Assembly: GCA_016926255.1 (NCBI GenBank)
Contig: JAFGOY010000011.1
Span: 1-64,000, forward strand
DNA from: Anaerolineae bacterium
GTDB lineage: Bacteria > Chloroflexota > Anaerolineae > Aggregatilineales > UBA3940
Reading direction: 5' to 3'
DNA: 64,000 nucleotides
Shown: positions 26,476 to 35,049 of the stretch, one piece after another
Layout: each line of letters starts with the position of its first letter
Position numbering within the stretch: the first letter of the stretch is position 1
Position numbers and translations under genes: made by a program
Notes under the pieces: model-generated
Told to the model about the DNA's origin: nothing
The model's input: the letters and a program-made list of their open reading frames with translations, nothing else
Databases searched by the model: none

Positions 26476-27801
26476 ATGGCGAAAGACAATAAACAAATCC
26501 CCGGCCCGCTGGCAAAAAAGATCATCAATCGGGACGCCGAAGTGATGTCCCCCTCCCTGCCGCGCTCCTACCCGCTGGTGATCGACCATGCGAGCGGAGT
26601 CGAAGTGTGGGACGTGGACGGCAATCGCTTTCTCGACTTCATGACCGGCATCGCCGTAACCGGCACTGGCCACAGCCACCCGAAAGTCGTCGAGGCGATC
26701 AAGGCGCAGGCGGATCGATTTTTGCATATCTGCCTCTCCGATTTCCGGTACGAGGTGGCGGTCGAACTGGCGGAAAAGCTCGACGAGATCGCCCCGTTCC
26801 CCGAAATCGGGCAGACGGTGCTGACGAACTCCGGTGCGGAAGCAGTCGAGGCAGCAATTAAGCTGGCCCGCCACGCGACCGGGAAGCAGACTTTTATCGC
26901 GTTTTATGGCGCGTTTCACGGGCGCACGCTGGGCGCGCTTTCGCTGACGGCCAGCAAGTATCGCCAGAAAGAAGGCTTTGCTCCCTTCATGCCGGGGGTG
27001 ATTCACGTGCCGTACCCCGATCCGTATCACCCGGTGCTGCATATCAGCGATGAACAGGATGTCGGGCTGGCGGTGGTCGACTATATTGAAAATGTTGTAC
27101 TGGCTAAGGAAGTCCCGCCCTGCGAAGTGGCGGCGATCTTTATCGAGCCGATTCTGGGCGAAGGTGGCTATATCGTCCCGCCCGACAGTTTCTTCCCGGC
27201 GCTGCGCGATCTGTGTGATCGGAACGAGATTCTGCTCGTCGCCGACGAGGTACAGAGCGGGATGGGACGCACCGGTAAGTGGTGGGCGATTGAACACTTC
27301 GGCGTGGAGCCGGACATCATCACCAGCGCGAAAGGCTTAGCCAGCGGGATGCCGCTTGGCGCGGTGATCGCCCGCAAGAGTGTGATGAAATGGCCGCCCG
27401 GAACTCACGGCAGCACGTTCGGCGGCAACCCGGTTTCCTGCGCGGCGGCGCTGGCGACCCTTCACCTGCTCGAAGACGGGCTGATCGACAATGCGGCGCG
27501 GATGGGCGACTATTTGATCGGCAAACTGCATGAAATGGCGCAGCGGTATCCATCGATTGGCGATATTCGCGGCAAGGGACTGATGATCGGCGTCGAACTC
27601 GTCAAAGATCGGGAGGCGCGCACCCCGGACAAGGAACTCCGCGACCAGATCATCGACGAGGCATTTGTCAATGGGCTGCTGCTGCTCGGCGCGGGCGACA
27701 GCGTGATCCGGTTGATGCCCCCGCTACTCGTCGACGAAAATGATGTCAATGAGGCGCTCGGAATCCTGGAGGCCGTGCTGGAAAAGCTGGAATCAGCCTA
27801 G
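26476..27801 (+). CDS. Class III pyridoxal-phosphate aminotransferase (GABA/ornithine type)
   Basis: The 441-residue product has the class III set: T-N-S-G-A-E-A at 117-123 (phosphate contact), F-H-G-R at 147-150, D-E-V-Q at 257-260 (Asp pairing the pyridine N) and the Schiff-base K286 in T-S-A-K-G-L-A-S-G-M-P-L-G. The N-terminal P-G-P-x-x-K and S-P-S-L-P-R-S-Y-P pattern is closer to 4-aminobutyrate or ornithine aminotransferases of archaeal and Chloroflexi type than to ArgD. The amino donor is not certain. AGGAG lies 8 nt before ATG. It ends before a strong terminator. Confidence 0.88.
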   Translation: MAKDNKQIPGPLAKKIINRDAEVMSPSLPRSYPLVIDHASGVEVWDVDGNRFLDFMTGIAVTGTGHSHPKVVEAIKAQADRFLHICLSDFRYEVAVELAEKLDEIAPFPEIGQTVLTNSGAEAVEAAIKLARHATGKQTFIAFYGAFHGRTLGALSLTASKYRQKEGFAPFMPGVIHVPYPDPYHPVLHISDEQDVGLAVVDYIENVVLAKEVPPCEVAAIFIEPILGEGGYIVPPDSFFPALRDLCDRNEILLVADEVQSGMGRTGKWWAIEHFGVEPDIITSAKGLASGMPLGAVIARKSVMKWPPGTHGSTFGGNPVSCAAALATLHLLEDGLIDNAARMGDYLIGKLHEMAQRYPSIGDIRGKGLMIGVELVKDREARTPDKELRDQIIDEAFVNGLLLLGAGDSVIRLMPPLLVDENDVNEALGILEAVLEKLESA

Positions 27802-27823
27802 CCGCCGCATCAGAAAAACATTA

Positions 27824-27858
27824 GAAGAGGCGCACCGATTGGTGCGTTTCTTCTTTTT
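27824..27858 (+). terminator. Terminator of the aminotransferase gene
   Basis: A 13-bp stem with two G-T pairs (27824-27836 with 27841-27853), a GATT loop and a TTTTTC tail. It separates the aminotransferase transcript from the histidine kinase gene and shows that the kinase start must lie downstream. Confidence 0.8.
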
Positions 27859-27874
27859 CAGGCTTATGGCGTGT

Positions 27875-27880
27875 TACAAT
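27875..27880 (+). promoter_or_regulatory. Candidate -10 element of the histidine kinase, near-leaderless
   Basis: TACAAT at 27875-27880 stands 6 nt before the ATG at 27887. If used, the transcript would start at or next to the start codon. The -35 box is poor. Confidence 0.35.
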
Positions 27881-27886
27881 CAGAGC

Positions 27887-29458
27887 ATGTTCTCGAATGT
27901 GATGATACGCCACCTGATCCGGCAGCGCGATCATATGCTGGAATTATCACGGACACTAACCTCGCAGCTCAGCCTGAACGAGGTTCTCCGGCGTATCCTG
28001 CGCTCGGCGACCGAACTGCTAGACGGGCACGCCGGGCTGATCGCGCTGGCCGACGACGGCAGTGATACTTTCACGGTGCGGGCCAGCTATGGGATTCAGC
28101 CCACCGTTCTGAAACACTTCGCACCGCTGCTGACCGATATTCCCCACAGCGACCCGGAGAGCTTCGTCATTCCAGAGCTGGATCGCAAGATGAAGCTGGT
28201 CGCACAGGCCGCCGGAATGGGGCTGCACCAGGTAATCGCCCTGCCGATGGTGATCGGCAGCGAGATGCTGGGCGTCGTCTATATTTTCCTGGCAAGCGGC
28301 GGTCAGTTCTCGCCGGACGGCGTGCAGCTTCTCCAGAGTTTCGCCGATCAAGCGGCTATCGCCGTACAAAATGCGCGGCTCTTCGAGCAGATTTCTACCG
28401 AAAAGATCCGGCTGGATGCAATCCTCAGGCACAGCGCCGACGGGATCATGATCCTCGACACCAGCCTGAAGATCGAAACGTTCAACCTTGCTCTAGCCCG
28501 GCTGACCGGCTGGACGGTCGAAGAAGCGATCGGGAAGCATCACGAAGAAGTGATTACGTGGGCCAGCCGTGAACCCGGTATGGATTTGATCCGGGCGGTG
28601 GCCGGAGGCTGGCCGCTCAGCGAGGCAAGCGTCCTCTACGTGGAAGGTGATCTGAGGCACGTCGGCGGTTCGACGCGCAGCGTGGGAGTTACCTATGCAC
28701 CGCTGTTCAGCGGCGACGGCCAGCTTCGCAATATCATCGCCAATGTACGCGACATCACCAAGTTCCGCGAGGCAGAAGAAGCCAAGACGACCTTCATCTC
28801 GATGATCTCGCACGAATTAAAGACCCCCGTTTCGGTGATCAAGGGTTATGCCAGCACACTCAACCGTGATGACGTGGAGTGGGATTCGGATACGGTGGAA
28901 CGCGGGCTGACGGTGATCGACGAAGAAACGGACAAACTGGCCGAGTTGATCGACAACCTGCTTGATGTCTCCCGTTTACAGATCGGGACCTTCAAACTGG
29001 ATTACGGCCCGGTATCGATCGACAATCTGGCCAAAAAGATCGTCGAAATGATGCGGACACAGACGGCGATCCATACGATTACAGTCGATTTCCCAGAGGA
29101 TTTCCCGATCATTCAGGGGGATAGCAGGCGGCTGGGACAGGTGCTTTCGAACCTGCTGAATAACGCGATCAAGTATTCGCCCGAAGGCGGCACGATCTCG
29201 GTCGGTGGGCGGGTGGTCGAAAATAGTGTCGAAGTTTATGTCTCAGATGAGGGGATTGGGCTGACCGAGGAAGAACAGGTGTTGATATTCGACCGCTTTT
29301 ACCGGGTCGACAATGCTTTGTCTCGAAAAACACAGGGAGCGGGGTTAGGATTGTATATTGTGCGCTCGATTGTCGAAAGTCACGGCGGGCGCATCTGGGT
29401 TGAAAGTCAACCCGGTGTGGGAACAACCTTCACGTTTTCGCTGCCCCTGTCACAGTGA
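27887..29458 (+). CDS. GAF-PAS sensor histidine kinase
   Basis: The 523-residue product contains a GAF domain (about 25-165), a PAS domain (about 180-300), the H-box S-H-E-L-K-T-P (His near 313), N-box N-L-L-N-N-A-I-K-Y-S, G1 D-E-G-I-G-L and G2 G-A-G-L-G-L-Y, i.e. a complete HisKA-HATPase core. No membrane segment is visible, so it senses a cytoplasmic signal. No response regulator is adjacent; the nearest one is at 53494. I choose ATG 27887, because an open frame reaching back to 27740 crosses the terminator and the preceding gene; ATG 27866 is possible. Confidence 0.9.
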   Translation: MFSNVMIRHLIRQRDHMLELSRTLTSQLSLNEVLRRILRSATELLDGHAGLIALADDGSDTFTVRASYGIQPTVLKHFAPLLTDIPHSDPESFVIPELDRKMKLVAQAAGMGLHQVIALPMVIGSEMLGVVYIFLASGGQFSPDGVQLLQSFADQAAIAVQNARLFEQISTEKIRLDAILRHSADGIMILDTSLKIETFNLALARLTGWTVEEAIGKHHEEVITWASREPGMDLIRAVAGGWPLSEASVLYVEGDLRHVGGSTRSVGVTYAPLFSGDGQLRNIIANVRDITKFREAEEAKTTFISMISHELKTPVSVIKGYASTLNRDDVEWDSDTVERGLTVIDEETDKLAELIDNLLDVSRLQIGTFKLDYGPVSIDNLAKKIVEMMRTQTAIHTITVDFPEDFPIIQGDSRRLGQVLSNLLNNAIKYSPEGGTISVGGRVVENSVEVYVSDEGIGLTEEEQVLIFDRFYRVDNALSRKTQGAGLGLYIVRSIVESHGGRIWVESQPGVGTTFTFSLPLSQ

Positions 29459-29531
29459 TAGCGTGTGTGTTACAATCGCCGCCCTGGAAACAAATAACTA
29501 GAACCAGGGTGGCCTGAAAGGACTCCTTATT

Positions 29532-30875
29532 ATGGCAAGACCAATTCAGCAGACGATTACCTGCCCGCAGTGCGGTCAGCCCTTCCCTGCGATCATGGAA
29601 CAGCTTCTCGACGTGGGGATTGACCCGGGTGTGAAAGACCGGCTCCTGAGCGGACGGGTGAATGTGATCTCCTGCCCCCACTGTGGATATCAGGGCGCGG
29701 TATCGACGCCTATTATGTATCACGACCCTGACAAGCAAATGGCGATTATTCACGTACCGATGGAACTCAACCTCTCGACCAGCGACCGTGAGCGGATCAT
29801 AGGCGATATGACCAACGCGATTATGAAGTCGCTGCCGGAAGACGCGCCAAAGGGCTACCTGCTCCAACCGTCGATGGCGCTCACCATGCAGGGATTGGTC
29901 GAGCAAATCCTGGAAGCAGACGGGATCACCCGTGAAATGCTTGACGCCGAGCGAAAGAAGATCGAACTACTTGGCGAACTGGTCGAGGCAAAGTCGGATG
30001 AAGTCGACCGGCTCCTGGATGAAAACTTCGACCTGTTTGACCGCTCGTTCCTGGAAATGCTCTCTTATATGGCCCAATCCGCTTCGCAAAGCGGGGACAG
30101 CCGCACATCGCTGCGACTCCTGAACATCCGGCAGCGCCTGATGGAAACGACCGAGGCAGGCCAGGAGATGCTCGAAGAGCAGCAGGCATTGATCGAAGCC
30201 AGCGAGGAAATCCAGGAACTTGGCGAGGGAATCACCCGTGAACAGTACGTCGACCTGATCGCCAATGCAGCATATAACCCCAAAAAGGTGCAGGCATTGG
30301 CGGCGTTAGGACGAGTTTTTCTCGATTACACGACTTTCCAACTGCTCACCGAGCGGATTGAGGCAGCCGAATCGGATGAAGAAGCCGGGGCGCTTGCCGA
30401 CGCGCGCGAAACACTCCTGGCAATCTCCGCCGAATACGAAAAACACTCGCGGGCGATTATCGAGCAGGCGGTCACCACACTGAAATCGATCTTGCAGTCG
30501 TCCGACATCAAGGCAGCGATCCATGCCAACCTGAACAGAATCGACCAGACTTTTCTGTCTGTTCTTCAGGCCAACCTGGAAGAATCGCAGCGCAGCGGCA
30601 ACGTCGAAATATCGAGGCGATTGCAGGAGGTGCGCGACGAGGTGCTCCAGCTTCTCGAACAGGCCGCGCCACCGGAAGTCAGGCTGCTCAACCAGCTTCT
30701 GGCAGTCGAAACCGACGAGGAGGCAATCGCCGTGCTCGCCGAAAACAGCGGCGGAGTGACGGAGGAACTGCTCGCCATCATGGAAGACCTGGCGCAGCAG
30801 CTCCGGCAGGGGGGCAATGAAGAGTCGGCTAAGCGGCTGGATACAATTGTCGACCAGGCCCGAACGATGGTCTGA
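29532..30875 (+). CDS. CpXC domain protein with long helical region
   Basis: The 447-residue product begins with the CpXC domain: two Cys pairs, C11/C14 and C48/C51, in C-P-x-C-G contexts, followed by a beta-rich part to about residue 130. The remaining 300 residues are Glu/Leu/Ala-rich helices with coiled-coil character. CpXC proteins are frequent in Chloroflexota and Firmicutes; function unknown, though the Cys pairs suggest zinc binding. No membrane segment or signal peptide is seen. TACAAT at 29471-29476 may be its -10. It converges on the PBP gene across a shared terminator. Confidence 0.8.
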   Translation: MARPIQQTITCPQCGQPFPAIMEQLLDVGIDPGVKDRLLSGRVNVISCPHCGYQGAVSTPIMYHDPDKQMAIIHVPMELNLSTSDRERIIGDMTNAIMKSLPEDAPKGYLLQPSMALTMQGLVEQILEADGITREMLDAERKKIELLGELVEAKSDEVDRLLDENFDLFDRSFLEMLSYMAQSASQSGDSRTSLRLLNIRQRLMETTEAGQEMLEEQQALIEASEEIQELGEGITREQYVDLIANAAYNPKKVQALAALGRVFLDYTTFQLLTERIEAAESDEEAGALADARETLLAISAEYEKHSRAIIEQAVTTLKSILQSSDIKAAIHANLNRIDQTFLSVLQANLEESQRSGNVEISRRLQEVRDEVLQLLEQAAPPEVRLLNQLLAVETDEEAIAVLAENSGGVTEELLAIMEDLAQQLRQGGNEESAKRLDTIVDQARTMV

Positions 30876-30895
30876 CAGAGAACCACAGACACACA

Positions 30896-30923
30896 AAAAG
30901 CGCGGCCTGCTGGCCGCGTTTTG
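30896..30923. terminator. Bidirectional terminator between CpXC and PBP genes
   Basis: The 7-bp CGCGGCC/GGCCGCG stem (30901-30907 with 30912-30918), TGCT loop, is extended by an A-run and T-run on either side, so it can serve both strands. Confidence 0.85.
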
Positions 30924-30925
30924 AT

Positions 30926-32323
30926 TCAGGGGATGGCATTGAGGGCCGCCGCGAGTGCCCGCCCGCCGACTCGGGCGGCTTCGCTTGCGGTGGGGGTATC
31001 TTCCAGGAGAACCGCGACGGCAACTGATGCGTCGGGACTGTATGCCGAATAGCCGATGAACCAGGCGTTCAATTCGCCTTCTGGCCCGGCCATCGCCAGC
31101 CCGGTATGCCCCGCGACCGTAAACCTGGGAATGCTTGCCCTCTGTGAAGCACCTTCGTTGACCGAGCGGAGCATCAGCCCCTCAATAGTATCGGCGCTGG
31201 CCCGGCTGAGTGTCCCACGCGGAAGGCCGTCGGCGGGGACCAGCTGCCAGACTGCCCCGGGTTTCCGGGTTGCCAGCACAAGCTGCAAGGGCGGCATCTG
31301 CCCGTGATCAGCGAATGCGGCGGCGACCATAGCCATCTGCAAGGGGCTGACGGTCAGGCTGCTCTGCCCGATTCCGGTCAGGGTGAGTTCTTTCTCAATT
31401 GCAAAAGCATCCAAATCGGCGGATTCGGTCGGCAGGGCAAAGATAGGTGGTTCAGTCAGGCCAAAATCGACGATGGCCGTCTCCAACCGGTGAGTGCCAA
31501 GCTTTGCAGCAATCTGCCGGAATGGTTCGGGGCAGCCCTCAACGTAGGCATCCCCCAGCGTGTCGACATAACTGACATTGGCCGCACAGGGGAAAAAGCT
31601 GCCGTCTACGGTAGTGATGACTGTCCCTCGCCACTGCTCATCAGGACTGGCAATGCCGTTGTTCAGCGCCGCACCCAGGACCACGCTTTGCAGACTTTCG
31701 CCGGGTTGGTAAAGACCCTGCGTGGCCCGGTTCAGGAGCGCCGCGTCGGGGTCGGTCGAGAGCGTCTCCCAGTTCTCGTCAAGCGCCGCTGGGTCGAACG
31801 TCGGCTGGCTGGCAAGCGCCAGTATCTGCCCGTCCGGCACGTGGATAACGATGACTGCCCCGGTGTAACCTTCAAGGGCTTCATTTACTGCTTGCTGGAC
31901 CTCAATGTCGAGGCTGATCTGTACATCGGAGCCAACCTGCTGGCGGTGCAGTAAATCCTGTAGAACCGCCTCGGAATAAGTCACCTGGCCGCCGCCCCGT
32001 AGCTGATCGTCGTAGGCAGATTCGATCCCACCGACACCATAGCGCAGGCTGTAGTAGCCAACTACAGGTGCGGCTGATGGATAGTAGTAAACACGCTGGC
32101 TTGATCCATCCTCCGGATCGATGACGGTTTCAGCAAGCACCACCCCGTTGCGGTCGAGAATCTGGCCGCGCTGGATTTGCTGTTCGGCCAGCACCTGGCG
32201 GGGATTGTCGTCACGGGTGACCAGATCGACTCCCTGGACAAGTGTCCAGTAGCTCAGGGACAGCGCGATGATCACGAAGACCGCCAGCAGCCCGGCGGCC
32301 AGACGGCGCAGTGAAGAAGTCAT
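30926..32323 (-). CDS. Class B penicillin-binding protein, catalytic motifs degenerate
   Basis: The 465-residue product starts at ATG 32323, overlapping ftsW as ATGA. It has one membrane segment (about 6-28), the PBP N-domain with R-G-x-I-L-D-R-N-G-V-V-L-A (52-64), and a transpeptidase-like domain (about 150-460). Framework residues are kept (L-L-N-R-A-T-Q-G-L-Y-Q-P-G at 196-208; A-W-F-I-G-Y at 420-425), so the fold is certain. The active site is not: the S-x-x-K position reads E209-S-L-Q212, S-x-N reads G-C-P (263-265) and K-T-G reads H406-T-G. All three motifs are lost, so peptide cross-linking is unlikely. I infer a structural or activating partner for the SEDS glycan polymerase encoded immediately upstream. 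Position corresponds to pbpA of the actinobacterial rodA-pbpA operon. Confidence 0.85.
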   Translation of the reverse strand: MTSSLRRLAAGLLAVFVIIALSLSYWTLVQGVDLVTRDDNPRQVLAEQQIQRGQILDRNGVVLAETVIDPEDGSSQRVYYYPSAAPVVGYYSLRYGVGGIESAYDDQLRGGGQVTYSEAVLQDLLHRQQVGSDVQISLDIEVQQAVNEALEGYTGAVIVIHVPDGQILALASQPTFDPAALDENWETLSTDPDAALLNRATQGLYQPGESLQSVVLGAALNNGIASPDEQWRGTVITTVDGSFFPCAANVSYVDTLGDAYVEGCPEPFRQIAAKLGTHRLETAIVDFGLTEPPIFALPTESADLDAFAIEKELTLTGIGQSSLTVSPLQMAMVAAAFADHGQMPPLQLVLATRKPGAVWQLVPADGLPRGTLSRASADTIEGLMLRSVNEGASQRASIPRFTVAGHTGLAMAGPEGELNAWFIGYSAYSPDASVAVAVLLEDTPTASEAARVGGRALAAALNAIP

Positions 32324-33708
32324 GCGCTTAGCTCCTGGGTCGTATCGACGGTTGGCATTGGCTGTGTTTTGCGCCGCAGCCTGACCCGTGTTTCGAGGTC
32401 GGAGATGCGCAGCAGCAGCCCGGCCATGATGAAGCTGGACAGCAGCGAACTCCCCCCATAGCTGACGAAGGGAACTGTCACGCCGGTGAGAGGGATCAGC
32501 TTGAGGACGCCGCCCATGATCAGGATCGACTGGATTCCCAGTGACACCCCGATCCCGGTTGCAAGCAGCGCCCGGAAGGGATGGTCGGCGGCGCGGGCGG
32601 CGATTCGCAGCGCCCGGATAACCAGAATCGCAAGGCAGGCAGTCACGCCGACAGCCCCCAGCAGCCCCCATTCTTCGGCGATGGCGGCGAAAACGAAGTC
32701 GGAGTGGACGACCGGGATAAACCCCGGGTTTCCAAGGCCGACGCCCTGCCCGAAAATTCCGCCGGAGGCAACGGCGATCAGCGATTGGACGATCTGAAAG
32801 GCCCGGTCACCGGCTTCTGGCCAGGGATTCCACCAGGCATCGACGCGCAGGCGGACAACATCGAACATCGCGTATCCGGCTAATCCGGCGATCAGGAGCA
32901 TGATCAACCCGACCCCAAGATAGCCCGGCTGCCCGGTCGACACGTAAAGCATCGCCAGGAAAATGAGGAAAAACAGCGACGCCGCGCCCAGATCGCGCTG
33001 CCAGACGAGCAGAATCATGCAGAATCCCCACATCAACAGCATCGGGCCGGTGTAGGCCGGGGCAGGCAGGTTCCAGCGCCCGATCTTGACCGGGGTGGTG
33101 ACGATGATCTCGCTTTTGTCGGCGAGATAGCTTGCCAGGAAGACAACCAGCAGCAGCTTAAGGATTTCGGAGGGCTGGAAATAGAAAATCCCAAAGCCGA
33201 GCCACAGGCGCGGAGCGTAGATGTCACCGGAGGGGTTAACGCCCCAGAAAAGCGTGGCGGCCAGAATCAGCAGCCCCAACAGCAACCATGTATAGCGAAA
33301 GCGGCGCAGGATACGCAGACTTGGCGGGAGGAATGCCATCAGCAGCCCCGCCGCTGACGAGATCACAAGCCAGATCATCTGGCGGAGGGCGAACGGTGGT
33401 GCGAGGCGGGCGACGAGCGTCAGGCCCCAGCCGGACAGCAGTCCGATCACGGGCAGGATGACCGGATCGCGCCGGGGAAGCAACCGGTTGAGCATCACGT
33501 GGAGGGCGATCACACACGCGGCCCATACGATCACCGGCCAGGAGGCATACCAGGGCTGTTCCAGGGCGAACTGCAATGCCACGCGGTTCAAAATGACAAA
33601 AATCGCCGCGAAGACAATCAAAACGCGCTCCCGGCGGATGCCGGGGGTAGATGGAACCGTTTCACCGATAGACATCAGTGTATATAGTCCCGGTGCAGCC
33701 TCAGTCAA
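32320..33708 (-). CDS. ftsW: SEDS family glycan polymerase (FtsW/RodA type)
   Basis: The 462-residue product has about 12 membrane segments and the SEDS hallmark P-L-T-G-V-T-V-P-F-V-S-Y-G-G-S-S in its C-terminal part (about 420-435), with the extended N-terminus of actinobacterial-type RodA/FtsW. SEDS proteins polymerise lipid II into glycan and need a class B PBP partner. Here that partner is encoded next door with a 4-bp overlap. The start overlaps the end of mtnP by 8 bp. FtsW versus RodA cannot be separated by sequence alone; context with FHA proteins resembles RodA of Actinobacteria. Confidence 0.93.
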   Translation of the reverse strand: MTEAAPGLYTLMSIGETVPSTPGIRRERVLIVFAAIFVILNRVALQFALEQPWYASWPVIVWAACVIALHVMLNRLLPRRDPVILPVIGLLSGWGLTLVARLAPPFALRQMIWLVISSAAGLLMAFLPPSLRILRRFRYTWLLLGLLILAATLFWGVNPSGDIYAPRLWLGFGIFYFQPSEILKLLLVVFLASYLADKSEIIVTTPVKIGRWNLPAPAYTGPMLLMWGFCMILLVWQRDLGAASLFFLIFLAMLYVSTGQPGYLGVGLIMLLIAGLAGYAMFDVVRLRVDAWWNPWPEAGDRAFQIVQSLIAVASGGIFGQGVGLGNPGFIPVVHSDFVFAAIAEEWGLLGAVGVTACLAILVIRALRIAARAADHPFRALLATGIGVSLGIQSILIMGGVLKLIPLTGVTVPFVSYGGSSLLSSFIMAGLLLRISDLETRVRLRRKTQPMPTVDTTQELSA

Positions 33709-34573
33709 AGTGCCTGCCGATCAGCGGACGTAAGCGCTCCATCACTTCGGGTGGAATTTTGCGCGGGTCGGTGATCGTCGCCCCGGCCAGTGCATTCTTG
33801 CACTCGCAGGTGCGCGCTGCTTTGGAGAGCATGACCATCAGTTCTGCGAGCGCATTTTGCGCGATCTCCAGGTTCTTGTTGAAAGTCCTGACCACCATGT
33901 CGACCGTCACTGCTTCCTCGCTCTCGTGCCAGACATCATAATCGGTGACGTGGGCCATCACCGCGTAGCACATTTCGGCTTCGCGGGCGAGGAACGCTTC
34001 CGGCGAGGTAGTCATCCCGATGATCGACATGCCCCAGGAGCGGTAGACATTGCTTTCTGCCTTAGTCGAGAAGCGCGGGCCTTCGATGGTGATGAACGCG
34101 CCGCCTTCCTTGACCTTTCCGCCCACCTTTTTGACAGCTTCGCTCACCATACCGCCCGTCCTAGTGCAGACGGGATCGGCGGTACCGACGTGAACGGCAA
34201 ATCCCTCACCGAAAAAGGAGGATTTGCGTCCTTTAGTATTGTCGTAAAGCTGGTCAGGAATGACGATATGGCCGGGTTCGTAGTCTTCACGCAGGGAGCC
34301 GCAGGCGCTAACCGCGATGCAGGTTTCGACGCCGAGCATTTTCAGCGCGAAGATGTTTGCCCGGTAGGGCACCTCGCCTGGCAGGTGGATATGACCGCGC
34401 CCGTGACGGGGAATAAACGCGACACGGACACCGTTGAGTGTCCCAATGATGATCGAATCGGAAGGGGAACCAAACGGCGTCTCGATATCGCGCTCTTCGA
34501 TATCGGTCAGTTCGGGCATCCGGTACAGCCCTGATCCCCCTATCACACCAATCCGAACCGGGGTTTCTGCCAT
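33701..34573 (-). CDS. mtnP: S-methyl-5'-thioadenosine phosphorylase
   Basis: The 290-residue product matches MTA phosphorylase: G-V-I-G-G-S-G-L-Y at 8-16, P-R-H-G-R-G-H-x-H near 56-64 (phosphate site), A-C-G-S-L-R near 95, E-G-P-R-F-S-T near 165 and M-T-T-S-P-E-A near 190, and T-D-Y-D-V-W near 220. It splits methylthioadenosine into adenine and methylthioribose-1-phosphate in methionine salvage. It lies oddly inside a cell-wall cluster, between the FHA genes and ftsW, whose start codon overlaps its end. An AAGGAGAA site precedes ATG 34573. Confidence 0.94.
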   Translation of the reverse strand: MAETPVRIGVIGGSGLYRMPELTDIEERDIETPFGSPSDSIIIGTLNGVRVAFIPRHGRGHIHLPGEVPYRANIFALKMLGVETCIAVSACGSLREDYEPGHIVIPDQLYDNTKGRKSSFFGEGFAVHVGTADPVCTRTGGMVSEAVKKVGGKVKEGGAFITIEGPRFSTKAESNVYRSWGMSIIGMTTSPEAFLAREAEMCYAVMAHVTDYDVWHESEEAVTVDMVVRTFNKNLEIAQNALAELMVMLSKAARTCECKNALAGATITDPRKIPPEVMERLRPLIGRHFD

Positions 34574-34608
34574 AGTGTACTTCTCCTTAATTCGTCAAGC
34601 AGGCTCGC

Positions 34609-35049
34609 CTATCCGCACTCAAACATCAGCCTGACCCGCCCGATCTCGATCACGTCACCTGCTGAAATGACGACCCCATTGACGACATCGACTCCATTCA
34701 GGCGTGTCCCGTTGCGGCTGTTCTGGTCTTCGAGCCACCACTGGCCGTTCTTGATACTGATGATTGCATGACGGTTACTGGCGAAGCTGTCGGGGAGGAT
34801 GATCGTGTTGACCGGCCCCCGCCCCAGCAGAGTTTCCTTCTCGAGGGGAAACTGCATACCGGCTTTGAGTGGAACGGCGCCGTCACATTCAACGACGATC
34901 AACCGGGCGGCGATTTTCGCATCGGGCTGCATCTGCTGTCCGGCCAGTCGGATATCCTGCCAACCGTACCATAACAACAGGCCCAAAAAGAGATACAGTG
35001 CCACAATAATGGCCATGCGAAGTATTAGTAAAAAGACATCAAGAGACAT
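34609..35049 (-). CDS. FHA domain membrane protein (FhaB-like)
   Basis: The 146-residue product has an N-terminal membrane segment (about 8-29) and a cytoplasmic FHA domain (about 55-145) with L-L-G-R-G, S-x-x-H replaced by S-N-R-H, and the N-S-R-N-G-T-x-L-N-G strand. FHA domains bind phosphothreonine on Ser/Thr kinase substrates. The layout equals FhaB/FipA of Actinobacteria. It overlaps the upstream FHA gene by 11 bp. A Ser/Thr kinase occurs in this window at 45884-47746 but not in this cluster. Confidence 0.88.
   Translation of the reverse strand: MSLDVFLLILRMAIIVALYLFLGLLLWYGWQDIRLAGQQMQPDAKIAARLIVVECDGAVPLKAGMQFPLEKETLLGRGPVNTIILPDSFASNRHAIISIKNGQWWLEDQNSRNGTRLNGVDVVNGVVISAGDVIEIGRVRLMFECG

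Noticed and set aside
26407-27297. Minus-strand frame of 296 codons
   Set aside because: Lies opposite the aminotransferase, which carries all class III motifs.
33701-34573. PP2C phosphatase expected between the FHA genes and ftsW by analogy with Actinobacteria
   Set aside because: The gene at this place is clearly MTA phosphorylase by its phosphate- and purine-site motifs.
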